From Stentor roeselii (taxonomy: Eukaryota; Ciliophora; Heterotrichea; Heterotrichida; Stentoridae): a stretch of 64,000 nucleotides of DNA. The stretch spans positions 1 to 64,000 of the forward strand of contig RSEH01000010.1 of the NCBI GenBank assembly GCA_006503475.1. The letters are read 5' to 3'. Positions 1 to 10,596 of the stretch are shown piece by piece. The notes under the pieces are model-generated. The model did no database searches and had not been told where the DNA came from. It saw nothing but the letters and a program-made list of their open reading frames with translations. The stretch's first letter is position 1. Every line of letters starts with the position of its first letter. A program made the translations under genes and the position numbers.

Positions 1-1266
1 ATACTATCTGGTAGTAGCAGTAATGAATTAATACTTTGGAAAACTGATGATACTGAAGTTATAAGAAAAATTAATATCGATAATAGTCTCTATTGTGGGA
101 TAATAACTGCTAATGATTTATGTTTTTTAGTAATTGGAAATCATTTTGAAATTTGGGATGTAAATCCTTTGACTCCAATATTTTCAGTTATAATTTCTAA
201 AGACTATTTCATAACTTCAATCGAAGTCACTAAAAATTGTGAGTTGGTTGCATTAACTGCATTTAAAAACATTCATATATATTCAATAAGCACCAAACTA
301 ACCATAGGTAAACTTAAAGGACACTCTGATCAAGTTAATTCATTATCAATAACAGATAATGAAGATTATTTAGTTTCAGGTTCTTTTGACAATACAGTTA
401 TTTTATGGTGTTTTAAAAAATACTTAAAAATCCACCAGTTTAGTTTTCATACAAGTTATGTATTTTGTGTTAAAACTTCCAAAGATTTTATTTTTTCAGG
501 ATCAAACGATGATAAGATAGGTATATATCGTATATCTTCTGCATCATTTGATTCATTTTTGGGATTAAAAGCATATCGGAGTGAAACCCGATATTTTATC
601 AATAATTTTACATTTTTTGTAAAAAATAAACATATTTTTATCTGTGATAATAATCACTATAAAGACTATATTGTTTTAAAGGGACATTCCAAAAATATAA
701 ACAAAATTTGCGTTTCTTCTTCTTTCAAATTTTTTATTTGTTCATCAAATGATAAGGAAAACAACTTAATATTATGGAGTCTAGAAACCTTTTCAATAAT
801 TAGTTCATTGGAAGGTCACAAGAATTCAGTATATTGTATTGATATATCTCATAATGGAATACATGCAATTTCAGGAGATACTGATGGGATAGTTATTTTA
901 TGGAATATTTCAAATTGTATTCAAGAATTTAATATTAAAGCACATCATAATACAGTTACTTGTGTAAAACTTTGCAAAGATTCTAAATTCGCTGCTTCTG
1001 GTGGATATGATAAAAAATTCTGTGTTTTTAATGTCAGGACTAAACAGTTGACTGCAGTTTTAGATCAATTTTTAGATTATATTAGGAAAATATGGATCAG
1101 TGATGAGAATAAATATTTTGTGTATCAAATCAATTATGATTACATATATAAATGGAATATTGAGGAAAGTAGATTGGAAAATGAAGTTATAAATGGAAAT
1201 GAAGTTAATTCTTGGATTACTCAATATAAAGAATTAGAAGCTCAAATGATTTTAGATTTTAATTAA
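1..1266 (+). CDS. WD40-repeat protein, C-terminal part (cut by left window edge)
   Basis: The frame is open from base 1 to a TAA at 1264-1266, so the start lies outside the window. About seven WD40-type units are visible, with GH dipeptides and WD-like ends such as SGSSSNELILW, SGSFDNTVILW and SGDTDGIVILW. This predicts a beta-propeller scaffold, probably cytoplasmic, that binds other proteins; the partner is unknown. The last third (KLCKDSKFAASGGYD onward) nearly matches the inverted gene at 5467-7535, which suggests that the missing N-terminus carries the same B-box-like zinc module. No frame break is seen in this copy. The family call is firm; no specific function can be given. Confidence 0.8.
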   Translation: MLSGSSSNELILWKTDDTEVIRKINIDNSLYCGIITANDLCFLVIGNHFEIWDVNPLTPIFSVIISKDYFITSIEVTKNCELVALTAFKNIHIYSISTKLTIGKLKGHSDQVNSLSITDNEDYLVSGSFDNTVILWCFKKYLKIHQFSFHTSYVFCVKTSKDFIFSGSNDDKIGIYRISSASFDSFLGLKAYRSETRYFINNFTFFVKNKHIFICDNNHYKDYIVLKGHSKNINKICVSSSFKFFICSSNDKENNLILWSLETFSIISSLEGHKNSVYCIDISHNGIHAISGDTDGIVILWNISNCIQEFNIKAHHNTVTCVKLCKDSKFAASGGYDKKFCVFNVRTKQLTAVLDQFLDYIRKIWISDENKYFVYQINYDYIYKWNIEESRLENEVINGNEVNSWITQYKELEAQMILDFN

Positions 1267-3410
1267 TTAATAGATTGAGTTTTGTCTTTTTATTGTCATA
1301 AGAATACATAGGAATATCAATTAATTCATATTATTAGAGACAAATAGTCTTTAGATTTTATTTAGTCTGAATTATATTAAAGAAAAACTATAAGCTTATA
1401 TAGTATTACTCCAAAGTCAGTATATACGAATATTACTAAGAAGTAACGAAAAGTTTATTTTCAGTATTACCAAAGCAATTATTTCTGAAGTTTTTCTCAA
1501 TATTATACAAGAATTTTAAGGAGATAGTATTCAAAGATAAAAAATCGAAAATTTAGCTGAATTAACTACTTTTATTCTTTTTGACTGTAGGGATATTTAT
1601 AGAGTTTTGATAATATAACAAAGTATTTTATAAATTAAAATTTCTTTCTAAAATCAACATTCACTAATCTATAGTATTATTTCCTATATGTAATTGAATA
1701 CTAACCACATTATCTGATTCAATTTAGTCTTAAAGTATTTATCTATTCAAAGTTTAATCACATCTTAGAATTTTTCTCCTTAAGGCCTTCTTTCGAAGCC
1801 ACTTTGACTGTTTATCTAACATATTCACTGGTCAAATATCCTAGATTATAAATTATTCGATTTCTTCAAACTTGCATTTGATAAATGAATAGATTTTAGA
1901 TTTATATCGTCTTAAACTTTCCGTCGATTAATTAAGAGTTTCTTAGGTAAATGTTTTATGATATTGTAATTATGAAATAGATTAATGCTATCAATGAGTT
2001 TATAAAAAATGAATAGAATCAAGTCATTATTAATCAACAATTTCATTATTAAAGTGATTAAAATCGAATTTATTATAATAAACGATGAACCTTCTAACTA
2101 CTCATGCCGTTGATCTTTCATAGAAGCCAAGCCAAGATCTAAATTCTTGAATATAAATAATTTATATTCTTTTCTACTATTTGAATAGTTTATGTTGTTT
2201 AAAAGTAGAGTCAAACAGTAAATATTGCATTCAAAATTTTAATCCCTAAAATTGCAGATTTTTGTGAACTCTTTCAATAATTAGAAAATGAGCAAATGGA
2301 TGAAATATTAATTTCATGAGTGTACCAATAGCCTCTCATGATGATTAAAAAAGAAATCAATTTGAGTTATTGGATTTTTGAATCGTTGAATGATGTCTTT
2401 TAAAAAGTATCACCAGATCCTGAAGAAGAATTTACCCATCATCAAGGGAATAACAGATCGAGAAAGACCTTTTTGAAGACAAAGACTTGGTTTTTATAAG
2501 AGCTGCCGCTGGAAGATTGCCGAATAACTCACTGAAATACCTATACACTGCAGACTTTCCTTACTTCGTCAGACATTCATCATAGAATCAATAATCATCG
2601 AATGGGAGAAGTGATGGTAATCTTAATAAACTCTTTTTAGTGTTATGTGGTCTCTCTATCGGCCTTTTAGACCATTAGTGTGAATGTCTCGATTAATTAT
2701 ACCCAGTATTTGAATGGTTTTCTGTAAATAAATTGTTCGCTTCGGGTGGCTTTCCTCAGATTTGAATATTTCAATTGGATTTAAGAGTAACTCTGAATTT
2801 TTCCAAAGACTAAGATTCGAGTTTTAATTGTTGTACAGTTTGCTTTAAGAATTTTAGAAATCTGACAGTCAAGAATATCGATACATAAAATTCCTAATTA
2901 AAAATTAGACTCTATTATCATTCACTATTCAATTAGATGATATTTAGCTCATTAGTTTCTTTGAGAAAATATCAATACTAACTTTTAAGGTTTTTTTTAA
3001 ATTTTTAGCACTAAAAAGCTAATACTTATATTAATCTTCTACTTATAATCCATTATATATCTGTGTCTATCATTTTTATATTTGATCTACGATTTTAGTC
3101 TTAAAATGGCAGCTTAAAATATACTCGCCAGACAGCATATTATCTCAATAAGACGATTATTTTTCTTTTTTTTTTCTGATATTCAATTAGTTTCTTTGAT
3201 TTGGGTTGTTTTAATATCATAATTAACTTAAAGACTTTTTATGGGAAAGCCAAACATTCCATCTCTTCCTCTAATACGAAATCAACAAAAATTTAATGAA
3301 TTTTTGATGCCCAAGCCTGATACTTGAAAAGGCTTTTACGAGAGTAAGCAAGATTAAAACTTAAAAACTAATCCTAGTGTAAACTAATAATGATCCTGAA
3401 ATCTATTCTA
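1267..3410. other. Gene-less stretch, 2.1 kb, possible coding relic
   Basis: No open frame of useful length is present on either strand. From about 1900 to 2900 the composition becomes less AT-rich and short coding-like peptides appear in two plus frames, for example IKKEINLSYWIFESLNDVF near 2345 and FIRAAAGRLPNNSLKYLYT near 2500. All are interrupted by TAA, TAG and TGA. This may be a dead gene or chance in AT-rich DNA. No similarity to a named family could be recognised. Confidence 0.4.
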
Positions 3411-4395
3411 TTAATTTCTACAAAGACTTTTTGCAAATTCTATCGTAGAAATATTATCTTTCCTATAAAAGTTCCTAATACAATTTAAAAACAGTACTTT
3501 AGACTTTAGAAAATTTTGTCTAAGAAGAGCTGTCACAACAGACTTATTAAACTCAGTAGGTTTCCTTTTATTTTTCATATTGATAATAACTCGATTTAAA
3601 TAAAAGGCTTGACGAGTAGCTATCAAAAAATCTTCTGAATTAAAAGCAGGATCAGTATTATCTTTATGAAATCTACATGGTTTAAAATTCACAAATCTTA
3701 AAACAGCCTTTTTATTGATTCCTTCACAAATAAACCCTTTTTCATTTATTTCAAGATCAAAAAAGAGGCTATGATACTTCTTTGCTATTTAAATCTTTAC
3801 CTCTCTGATCGAATGAACTAATCACTGATTGAACCAGATCTAGGACTTCAAAAGCATTAAAAACTTCTACTTTATTCAATCCATTAAGGCAAATATTACC
3901 TCTATGATAGTTAATCTTTATCTCTTCCTTCTCGATTGAAAGCATGTCAAATAATTGCTCTCTTGCTATCTTTATAATGCTGAAGTTATATGAAAAGCTT
4001 TCACCTAAATTTCTAAAAATCTGGTAGATTGATCTATTCAAAATTCCTGGAACTTCTGAATTTCCATGAAGAGTAAAACTTTTTCCTGAATTTGGAGGGC
4101 CGTACATGATAATTGTTGAACTTATCCCTGAGTCTAAATCTTGCAGTATCGGGGAAATTGAGTTGAAGACTTCATCAATTGTTGATGTTTTAGGAAAGAT
4201 TTTAGGAATTCTGAACATTTCGATGCTAGGAATTTCTATTGTATTGTTGATTGGGTCTGGTAATTCGTTTTCTTGAAGATTTGAACTGAGCAGAGGTTTT
4301 ATTAGAAGATATGAAGAGATTGGAAAATTCATAAAGATTATTATATTGAAGAATAAAGTAACTATGATTATTTTAATCAAAATAATCTCAATCAT
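3411..4395 (-). pseudogene. Kinesin-like motor domain, frameshifted and degenerate
   Basis: On the minus strand, 4395 to about 3772 encodes the front of a kinesin motor: YGPPNSGKSFTLHG is the P-loop (normally GQTGSGKT) and GILNRSIYQIF follows the expected spacing. The frame then shifts, and SKKYHSLFFDLEI (switch-I region) through TALLRQ and IEFAKSLC, which are typical of the motor's end, continue in another frame to a TAA at 3411-3413. Together they cover about 325 residues, the size of a motor domain with no stalk. The DLAGSE switch II motif is not recognisable (FVNFKPC sits there). Removing one A from the AAA (TTT on plus, 3781-3783) would restore the frame. It is either a decayed copy or a divergent gene with a sequence error; loss of switch II favours decay. 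Confidence 0.65.
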
Positions 4396-4892
4396 TTTGA
4401 ATTAAACATCTAAGATTTCAAGAATAATTTAATAATCCCTTTTATATCATATGAAGCTAGTCACAATTTTAAGGAGCCGCTGATTTTTTCAAAAGAATTT
4501 TTGATAATCAGGCTAAACAAAATTCTTAAGGCAAAGAAAAACTTTCTCTTTGATCATCTTTCAAATTACTTAAAATTTATAATAGATTAAATATTTCAAT
4601 TAATTACTAATGTTAACATATAGAGTAGAGATTCACATATGTATTATTTAAGCTATATTAAAATATATATTCTGAGCTAAAACTGGGAAAATATTGAATG
4701 ATTTCTAAACTATTTCCGACTCTTATTTTTATTATAAGAGATTGAAAATCATGACTTCTCAAGTTTTAAAAAAAAATAAAGAATTTTCGCGAAGATTATT
4801 CTTCATCTTTTCCTTGATGTGTCTACATTTAAAAAAAAAATTATGTCTACATTTAAATTCTATATATATGGTATGTGATAAAAGTTTATAAA

Positions 4893-5395
4893 ATGTCAAA
4901 TCAGTGTTATTTTTCTGGTTGTAATGAATTAGTCATATCCGGTTGCTCTTGTTCTGATACTATCTTTATGTGCTAAACTTATTCTCTTAATCACTTATTT
5001 TCTTATGGAGAGCATACTCCAAAAAGAAATTCATCAAAAATGAAGAAAATCAAAAATTCTCTGATGGATTTTCTTGTTAGTAATAAAAAAATACTCGGTG
5101 AAAATATAAAAAAACTAATTAATAAAATCATATATGAATCAAATATAATGTTAACGGAAATGGTTAATCAATATGAAATTTTCAATCAAAATTTGAAAAT
5201 TCTTATGAAAAAATCATTTATATGGATTTCTATTAACAAGAATGAATATATCTTCGGTGGTCATAATGGAAGTGATTACTCGTCTAAATGTAAAAATATA
5301 ATTTGAAGCAAAAAACCTGGACTTCTATTCAATCTTTTCCAGAGCCTATTGGACATGCAAGTGCTCATCATTTAAATAGTTTTACTATAAAATAA
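4893..5395 (+). pseudogene. B-box-like zinc module plus one kelch unit, broken
   Basis: An ATG at 4893 opens MSNQCYFSGCNELVISGCSC, a cysteine pattern like the N-terminus of the WD40 gene at 7535. It is followed by a helical stretch and then a kelch unit: NEYIFGGHNGSDY, then KTWTSIQSFPEPIGHASAHH. The frame carries a TAA at 4974-4976, a TGA at 5304-5306 and a one-base frame change in the A-run at 5310-5315. It ends at a TAA at 5393-5395 after a single kelch repeat, whereas kelch propellers need about six. This looks like the truncated, decayed remnant of a zinc-finger/kelch gene. The kelch reading is by motif only. Confidence 0.55.
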
Positions 5396-5466
5396 AAATT
5401 TGATTTCTCAGAGTTCATTTACTTAAAAGCAGTCTAAGAATTATATCTAAACTAAATTTATTAAAC

Positions 5467-7535
5467 TTAACTAAAATCTAAAATCAATTCAGCTTCTAAC
5501 TCTTTATATTGATTGATCCAAGAATTGATTTCATTTTCATTTTTTAATTCTTTTTCCAATCTACCTTCCTCAATATTCCATATAAGAATATCATTATAAT
5601 TTATTTGATACACAAAATATTTATTTTCATCACTTATCCATATTTTCCTAATATAACTCATATATTGACCTAAAACTGCAGTCAACTGTTTAGTCCTGAC
5701 ATTAAAAACACAGAATTTTTTATCATATCCACCAGAAGCAGCGAATTTAGAATCTTTGCAAAGTTTTACACAAGTAACTGTATCATGATGCGCTTTAATT
5801 TTAAATTTTTGAATACAATTAGAAATATCCCATAATATAACATTCCCATCTTTATCTCCTGATATTGCATGCATTTCATTATGAGATATATCAGTACAAA
5901 AAACTGAAGTCTTGTGACCTTTCAAGAAGAAAATTATTGACAAGGTTTTTAAATTCCATAGTATTAGGTTGTTTTCTTCATCAGTTGAGGAACTAAGAAA
6001 TAATTTTAAAGTAAGAGAAATACAAACTGTGCTGATAAATTTCGAGTGTCCCTTTAAAACTATATAATTTTCATAGTTTGTATTATTAGATATAAAAATA
6101 TCTTCTTTATTGCCAAACATTGTTAAATGATTCATAATATATCGGGATCCACTCCCATATTCTTTTAATTCCAAAAATGAATCAAATGAAGTAGAAGATA
6201 TTCTTATAATACATATCTTATCATCATTTCCTCCTGAAAAAAGTAAATCTTTGAAAGTTTTTACACAATATACAAAACTACTATGAAAACAAAATACATG
6301 GATTTTTGAGTATCTTTCTACAGACCATAAAATTACTCTAAAGTCTGCAGAACCAGAAACTAAAAATTTATCATTATCTGTTATTGATAATGAATAAACT
6401 TGATCAGAGTGCCCTATAAGTTTGCCTTTAGTTTTTTTGTGCTAATTGAATAAATATCAATATCAATATCTGCAGTTATTGCGATAAAATTACAATTTAT
6501 AGAAACATCTATTGAATTAATAATATAATCTTTAATAATTTTTATTGAAAATTTTGAACTCAAAGTATGCACATCCCATATTTCAATTTTAGAACCGATT
6601 GCTAAAACACAGAAATTATTTGCACTGATTACCCCACAATAGAGACTATTATCTATATTAATTTTTCTTATAACTTCAGTATCATCAGTTTTCCAAAGTA
6701 TTAATTCATTACTGCTACTACCAGATAGTATAAATTTGGAATCATTTGTAAGTAAAGCAAAATTTATTTCTGATGAATGACCTCTGTATACTCTTATCAA
6801 AGATTTTTCAGAAAAATCCCATAAAATTATAGTTCTATCTACAGAACCTGATACAAATATTGAATTATCAAGAGACATTGCAAGACAATTAACTCTTCCT
6901 TTGTGATTTGTAAGACATTTAATCAATGTTTTTGTTTTAATATCCCAAATTCTAACAGAACTATCATCAGACCCAGATATTAAAATATTTCCATCATTTG
7001 AAATAGCCAAGCAACAAAATACTGAACAGTGCTTTTCTAAAAAATTCAGTTTTTTAAGCTGATTTGTTTTCACTTTATCAATTATAACATCATAAAATTT
7101 TGTTGAATAAAATTTGTCAATATCTTGAATAAATGTATGAGCAATAAAAGGATTTACTGAAAGGGTTGAATTAATAATTGATTGTATTTCATTATATATC
7201 GAATTATCGAAATCATCCATGCACTTCAATTGATTGTAATAATTTATGGCATTATTTATATCTTTTATTACTGAATAACTTCTTTCTTCTATTATTTTAA
7301 TTATTTGTGCTGTGGTCATTGATATATTGTTTTCAAGCTTTAGAAGAGCGATTATTCTTGAATTCAGTTCTTTATTGAGTAAAATTTTATCATTTGAATT
7401 GATTTTGATTTTTAAATTTTCTAAATCATGCTTAAGGTTTAGTTTCAAGTGTTGAGCAAGACGAAAATCACACAGATATGTGTTATTGCAGTGGCATAAA
7501 AAAGAAGGGCTAAACTTACAATAAAAGCAATCCAT
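5467..7535 (-). CDS. B-box-like/WD40 protein with one apparent frameshift
   Basis: The ATG at 7533-7535 starts MDCFYCKFSPSFLCHC, a Cys/His zinc module resembling a B-box, followed by a helical region (about residues 45-170) and WD40 repeats to a TAA at 5467-5469. The likely product is a propeller adaptor of about 690 residues. The frame breaks near 6430: the upstream part runs to a TAG just past the break, while the homologous sequence continues in another frame. Adding one A to the seven-A run (T-run 6432-6438) gives uninterrupted homology with the intact plus copy at 1-1266, with identical spacing. It is therefore a recent one-base pseudogene or an assembly error. The function is unknown. 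Confidence 0.7.
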
Positions 7536-8637
7536 ATATTATTATAGAAAAGTTATTTCATTTGAGTGTTAAAAATGTAGACACTAAGCAAATTACTATG
7601 CCTATTTATCAAATAAAAGTTTTAAAGGTAAATTATTCCCAATATAGCAAAATTGAATGCCATGAGGACAAACTAAGAAATAAGAGTATTAATTTAAACT
7701 GTTTAAAGCTAAAACTAGAGCCCAAGTATTTAATTCATATGCCCTGAAAGATGAATATCAATTCTGATTATAGTAAAACAAAATCCACAAAAATACACTA
7801 TCAGTCAATGTATAATTATTTATATGTGCATGAGCTTCCATAAAAGGTTAAGAAAACCTAAAACATTAATAAATTACCAACTTTTATATATTCGAAGCAG
7901 ATTTCAGGCAGATAAAGATGAATTTTAGAGTATTAAAGTAATAAAGAATACAGATCTTTGTAAATTTTTATCATGCTATCGGCAAGAGGTAGATTTCAAA
8001 TAAAAATTCTACCATATTATATTTAGATATTATTTATAAACTTATATATATTTATATACATTTATATTATATTTAAGTGACTAAAATGGTAAACTTGGAG
8101 CCTTATATAGTTTGCTGTATTTATATCCTTTCATATAATTTTAAGTGCCTATAAGGGTCTAACTTCATTGCCTAATCTATAGTTTGCTTATCAAAAGATA
8201 TTCTTGTAAAAGTATTTTATATAAGGGTAAATTTAAGATTTGAATGATAATATATCAGAATATTTGTACGACCTTCTTCAAAATAATAAAAGTTCCTACT
8301 ACTTAAAAATTAATCAATTCAGATGCTTAGTATTTGAGAATCAATCACTATTCAGCAGTGATATTATTAATAGATTAGATTAAAGATAATTTTTAAACTT
8401 TTGAATAGTTTTCTTATAGAAATCAAAACTAATTTAAGTAGCATTCAAACTCTTAATTATGCGAGATAAATCCTAAGACTTGATTGAATCTAATTAAAAC
8501 AATACAAAAAATTCACTTAAAGTATTACCTAAAGATGAATTCTGAAATATATATATCGAATTAAAATTTCGGTATATATTAAAGACTTATTACTAAATTA
8601 TTACTTGAATATTCACCCAAACCATTTTATAGGTATC
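7536..8637. other. AT-rich divergent intergenic stretch, 1.1 kb
   Basis: This lies between the divergent WD40 gene and the channel-like gene. No supportable open frame is present; the only 61-codon frame, at 7562, lacks an ATG at its start. The stretch includes a TATAT-rich run around 8040-8080 and the hairpin described at 8549-8579. Confidence 0.5.
8549..8579. promoter_or_regulatory. Imperfect inverted repeat (hairpin) upstream of the channel gene
   Basis: The arms at 8549-8560 and 868-79 of the same hundred (8568-8579) pair over about 12 bases with one G-T position around a 7-nt loop; the GC core is CGAA/TTCG. It lies about 60 bp before the channel-like ATG at 8638. It could be a protein-binding site or a chance product of AT-rich DNA. 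Confidence 0.25.
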
Positions 8638-10596
8638 ATGTATTATCTTCGTCTAACACCTCTAAATGATTTCATTATACTTAAATTAGATCCCTCTGAA
8701 CTAAAAATTAAAATCAACAAAGAAGAAATTACATGAAAATTAAATGAACCACTTAAAACCAATAAGCTTTACGATGATCTTCTCGAATATCAAAAATTAC
8801 GTTATTGCTCAATAAACATCGATACTAACATATTACCATCAAATCTATTAATGTTAAGACCTGCAGGAGTCTGTGATTATTTCATCTATGATCCAATGGT
8901 CCATCAATTATCAATCGATTCAATTGGAAATGATGATTTTTCTTCATTAAGATTAGCTCACTGCGAAATATTAATAAGCGAATATAAATATTCAATCATC
9001 CATTTAATTTAATTTTTAGGTAAAACAGAAGCACTTAGCAAGTTATTAAAAGAAAACCCAGATAAAATCGAAATAAAAGCTGATATATTTGGTAAATCTC
9101 CAATTTACTATTCAATTATGAAAAAAAAAATGGGATGCTTCGAAGTAGTTTTAGACTATTTGATAAAATTTGAAACAGATGATTATAATCAACTTATAGG
9201 ATCTTTGTATTCAACTAGAAATGATTTCCTTCTGATCATTGAAACCTCATCAGCAAAACTTCCTGAATATTTATCGAAATTATTATTAAATTCAAAGAAA
9301 GTAGTTCAGGTGCCAACATCAGCTAAACTACCTCTTAAAATTCGTTCGAAAACTTTTGATCCGAGTCTAGAAGAATTTAAAAATCTTCTTGATACAACGT
9401 CACTATTAGCAGAAATGAGTGGAGTATTGAAATATACAGCAATTACTTCACCACTTCATCCTTTTTCAAGTAAAAATATTGAAGCTCTTAAGGTGTTGTA
9501 TAATTGTACAAATAAAAAAATTTATAATGATAATTTGGTTCAGTTTTATATTGAATTTAACTGGAGAGCAGCTTTTGGATGGGCCTGTATTTACTCAATC
9601 TTAGTCTGGGTTCATATTCTATTTTACTGTATTTCCTTCATAAACCCTACTAATCCTTCAGTTTTAATTCCATTTTGGGTAACCTATTTCTTGATGTTAA
9701 TATGGGAAATACTTCAACTAAGATCAAGTATTTTAGAATACTTCAGAAGTGCTTGGAACATAATAGATTTTAGTCTCACAATATGGACTCCTATTTGGAG
9801 TATTTTTCACATTCTAGAAATCGACCTTCTTTATTCAGATTTAATTCTCGCAACAATGTTAATGATTCGAGGTATCTCATCTTTTAAAATCTTCCACGGA
9901 ACAAGACACTACATTCACTTAATTCTTCAGTCATTGAACAACATAAAGTACTTCTTAATCATTTTTATTTACTCAACTCTTTTTTTCTGAATACTTTTAT
10001 ATATTGTGCTTGAAAATGATAGTGAACAAAATTTAGGATATTTCGAAGTCTTGAAAAAATCTTGGGCTTTAAGTGTTGGTGGAGATACTGGAATTGAAAG
10101 CCAGCATCAGATCATTTTTTTAGTTGTTTTTATTTCAACTATTTTTAACTTGATACTTATGCTGAATATGCTTATTTCGATTTTGGGAGATAGTTATGAT
10201 CAGTTTCCTCTTGATAAAAATGTGATTGATTATAGAGAAAGGATTTCACTTACACTTGAGGTGCAAAAGGCATTGTTTTGGAATAGACAACCTGACAAGC
10301 TATGGTTTGTTCACATACTTTCAAGTCAATTTGAAAACATGATTTGGGATGAAGATGATTGGCAAGGAAGAATTATGTTCACAGAACAAAAACAAGAAAA
10401 ACGAATCGAGAATATTGTGGACTCCATAACTGAAGTTAAAAAAAAGATTGATGAAAATATTCAAGGAGTTCATAAAAAGATTGATGAAAATATTCAAGGA
10501 GTTAATAAAAAGATTGATGAAAAGATTGAAGAAGTGAATGATAAGATGAATTCCCAGTTCACTAAACTCTTTGACATACTTGGTCAAAGAAAATAA
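8638..10596 (+). pseudogene. TRP-type cation channel with ankyrin-like N-terminus, in-frame stops
   Basis: One plus-strand frame runs from ATG 8638 to TAA 10594-10596. An ankyrin-like region (GKTEALSKLLKENPDKI, around 9020-9110) is followed by about six membrane segments (roughly 9560-10190). A pore-like SWALSVGGDTGIE precedes the last segment, LMLNMLISILGDSYDQF, which matches the TRP/polycystin S6 signature (NLLIAIMGDTY). The tail has a charged coiled coil made of three 11-residue repeats. Internal stops are TGA 8734-8736, TAA 9010-9012 and TGA 9988-9990, the last inside the fifth segment. No 15-nt intron explains them. The TAA lies in a 48-bp AT-rich insert. The frame is otherwise undamaged, so loss of function looks recent; readthrough is possible but unsupported. 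In life it would be a surface calcium or cation channel. Confidence 0.7.
10441..10539 (+). repeat. Three 33-bp tandem repeats in the channel tail
   Basis: Units at 10441-10473, 10474-10506 and 10507-10539 each encode 11 residues of the form KKIDENIQGVx. Units 1 and 2 are almost identical and unit 3 has drifted. The 11-residue period suits a hendecad coiled coil, which could hold channel subunits together. Confidence 0.85.

Larger units (their letters stand above)
1..6731. repeat. Inverted gene duplication (arms 1-1266 and 5467-6731)
   Basis: The plus-strand WD40 gene and the minus-strand WD40 gene form an inverted pair about 4.2 kb apart. Base 1 aligns with base 6731 and the two stop codons align at 1266 and 5467, so the arms are 1266 and 1265 bp long. 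Divergence is uneven. Positions 950-1063 are identical to the minus copy over about 114 bp, and the first 100 bp differ by roughly one base, while stretches between differ much more. This fits duplication followed by local gene conversion. The left arm runs off the window, so the full extent is unknown. Confidence 0.8.

Noticed and set aside
7562-7747. Small plus-strand gene
   Set aside because: The frame does not begin at ATG, has no recognisable features and lies in AT-rich intergenic DNA.
9118-10596. The channel as two separate genes split at 9990
   Set aside because: Both halves are in the same frame and form one six-segment channel; the break lies within a membrane segment.
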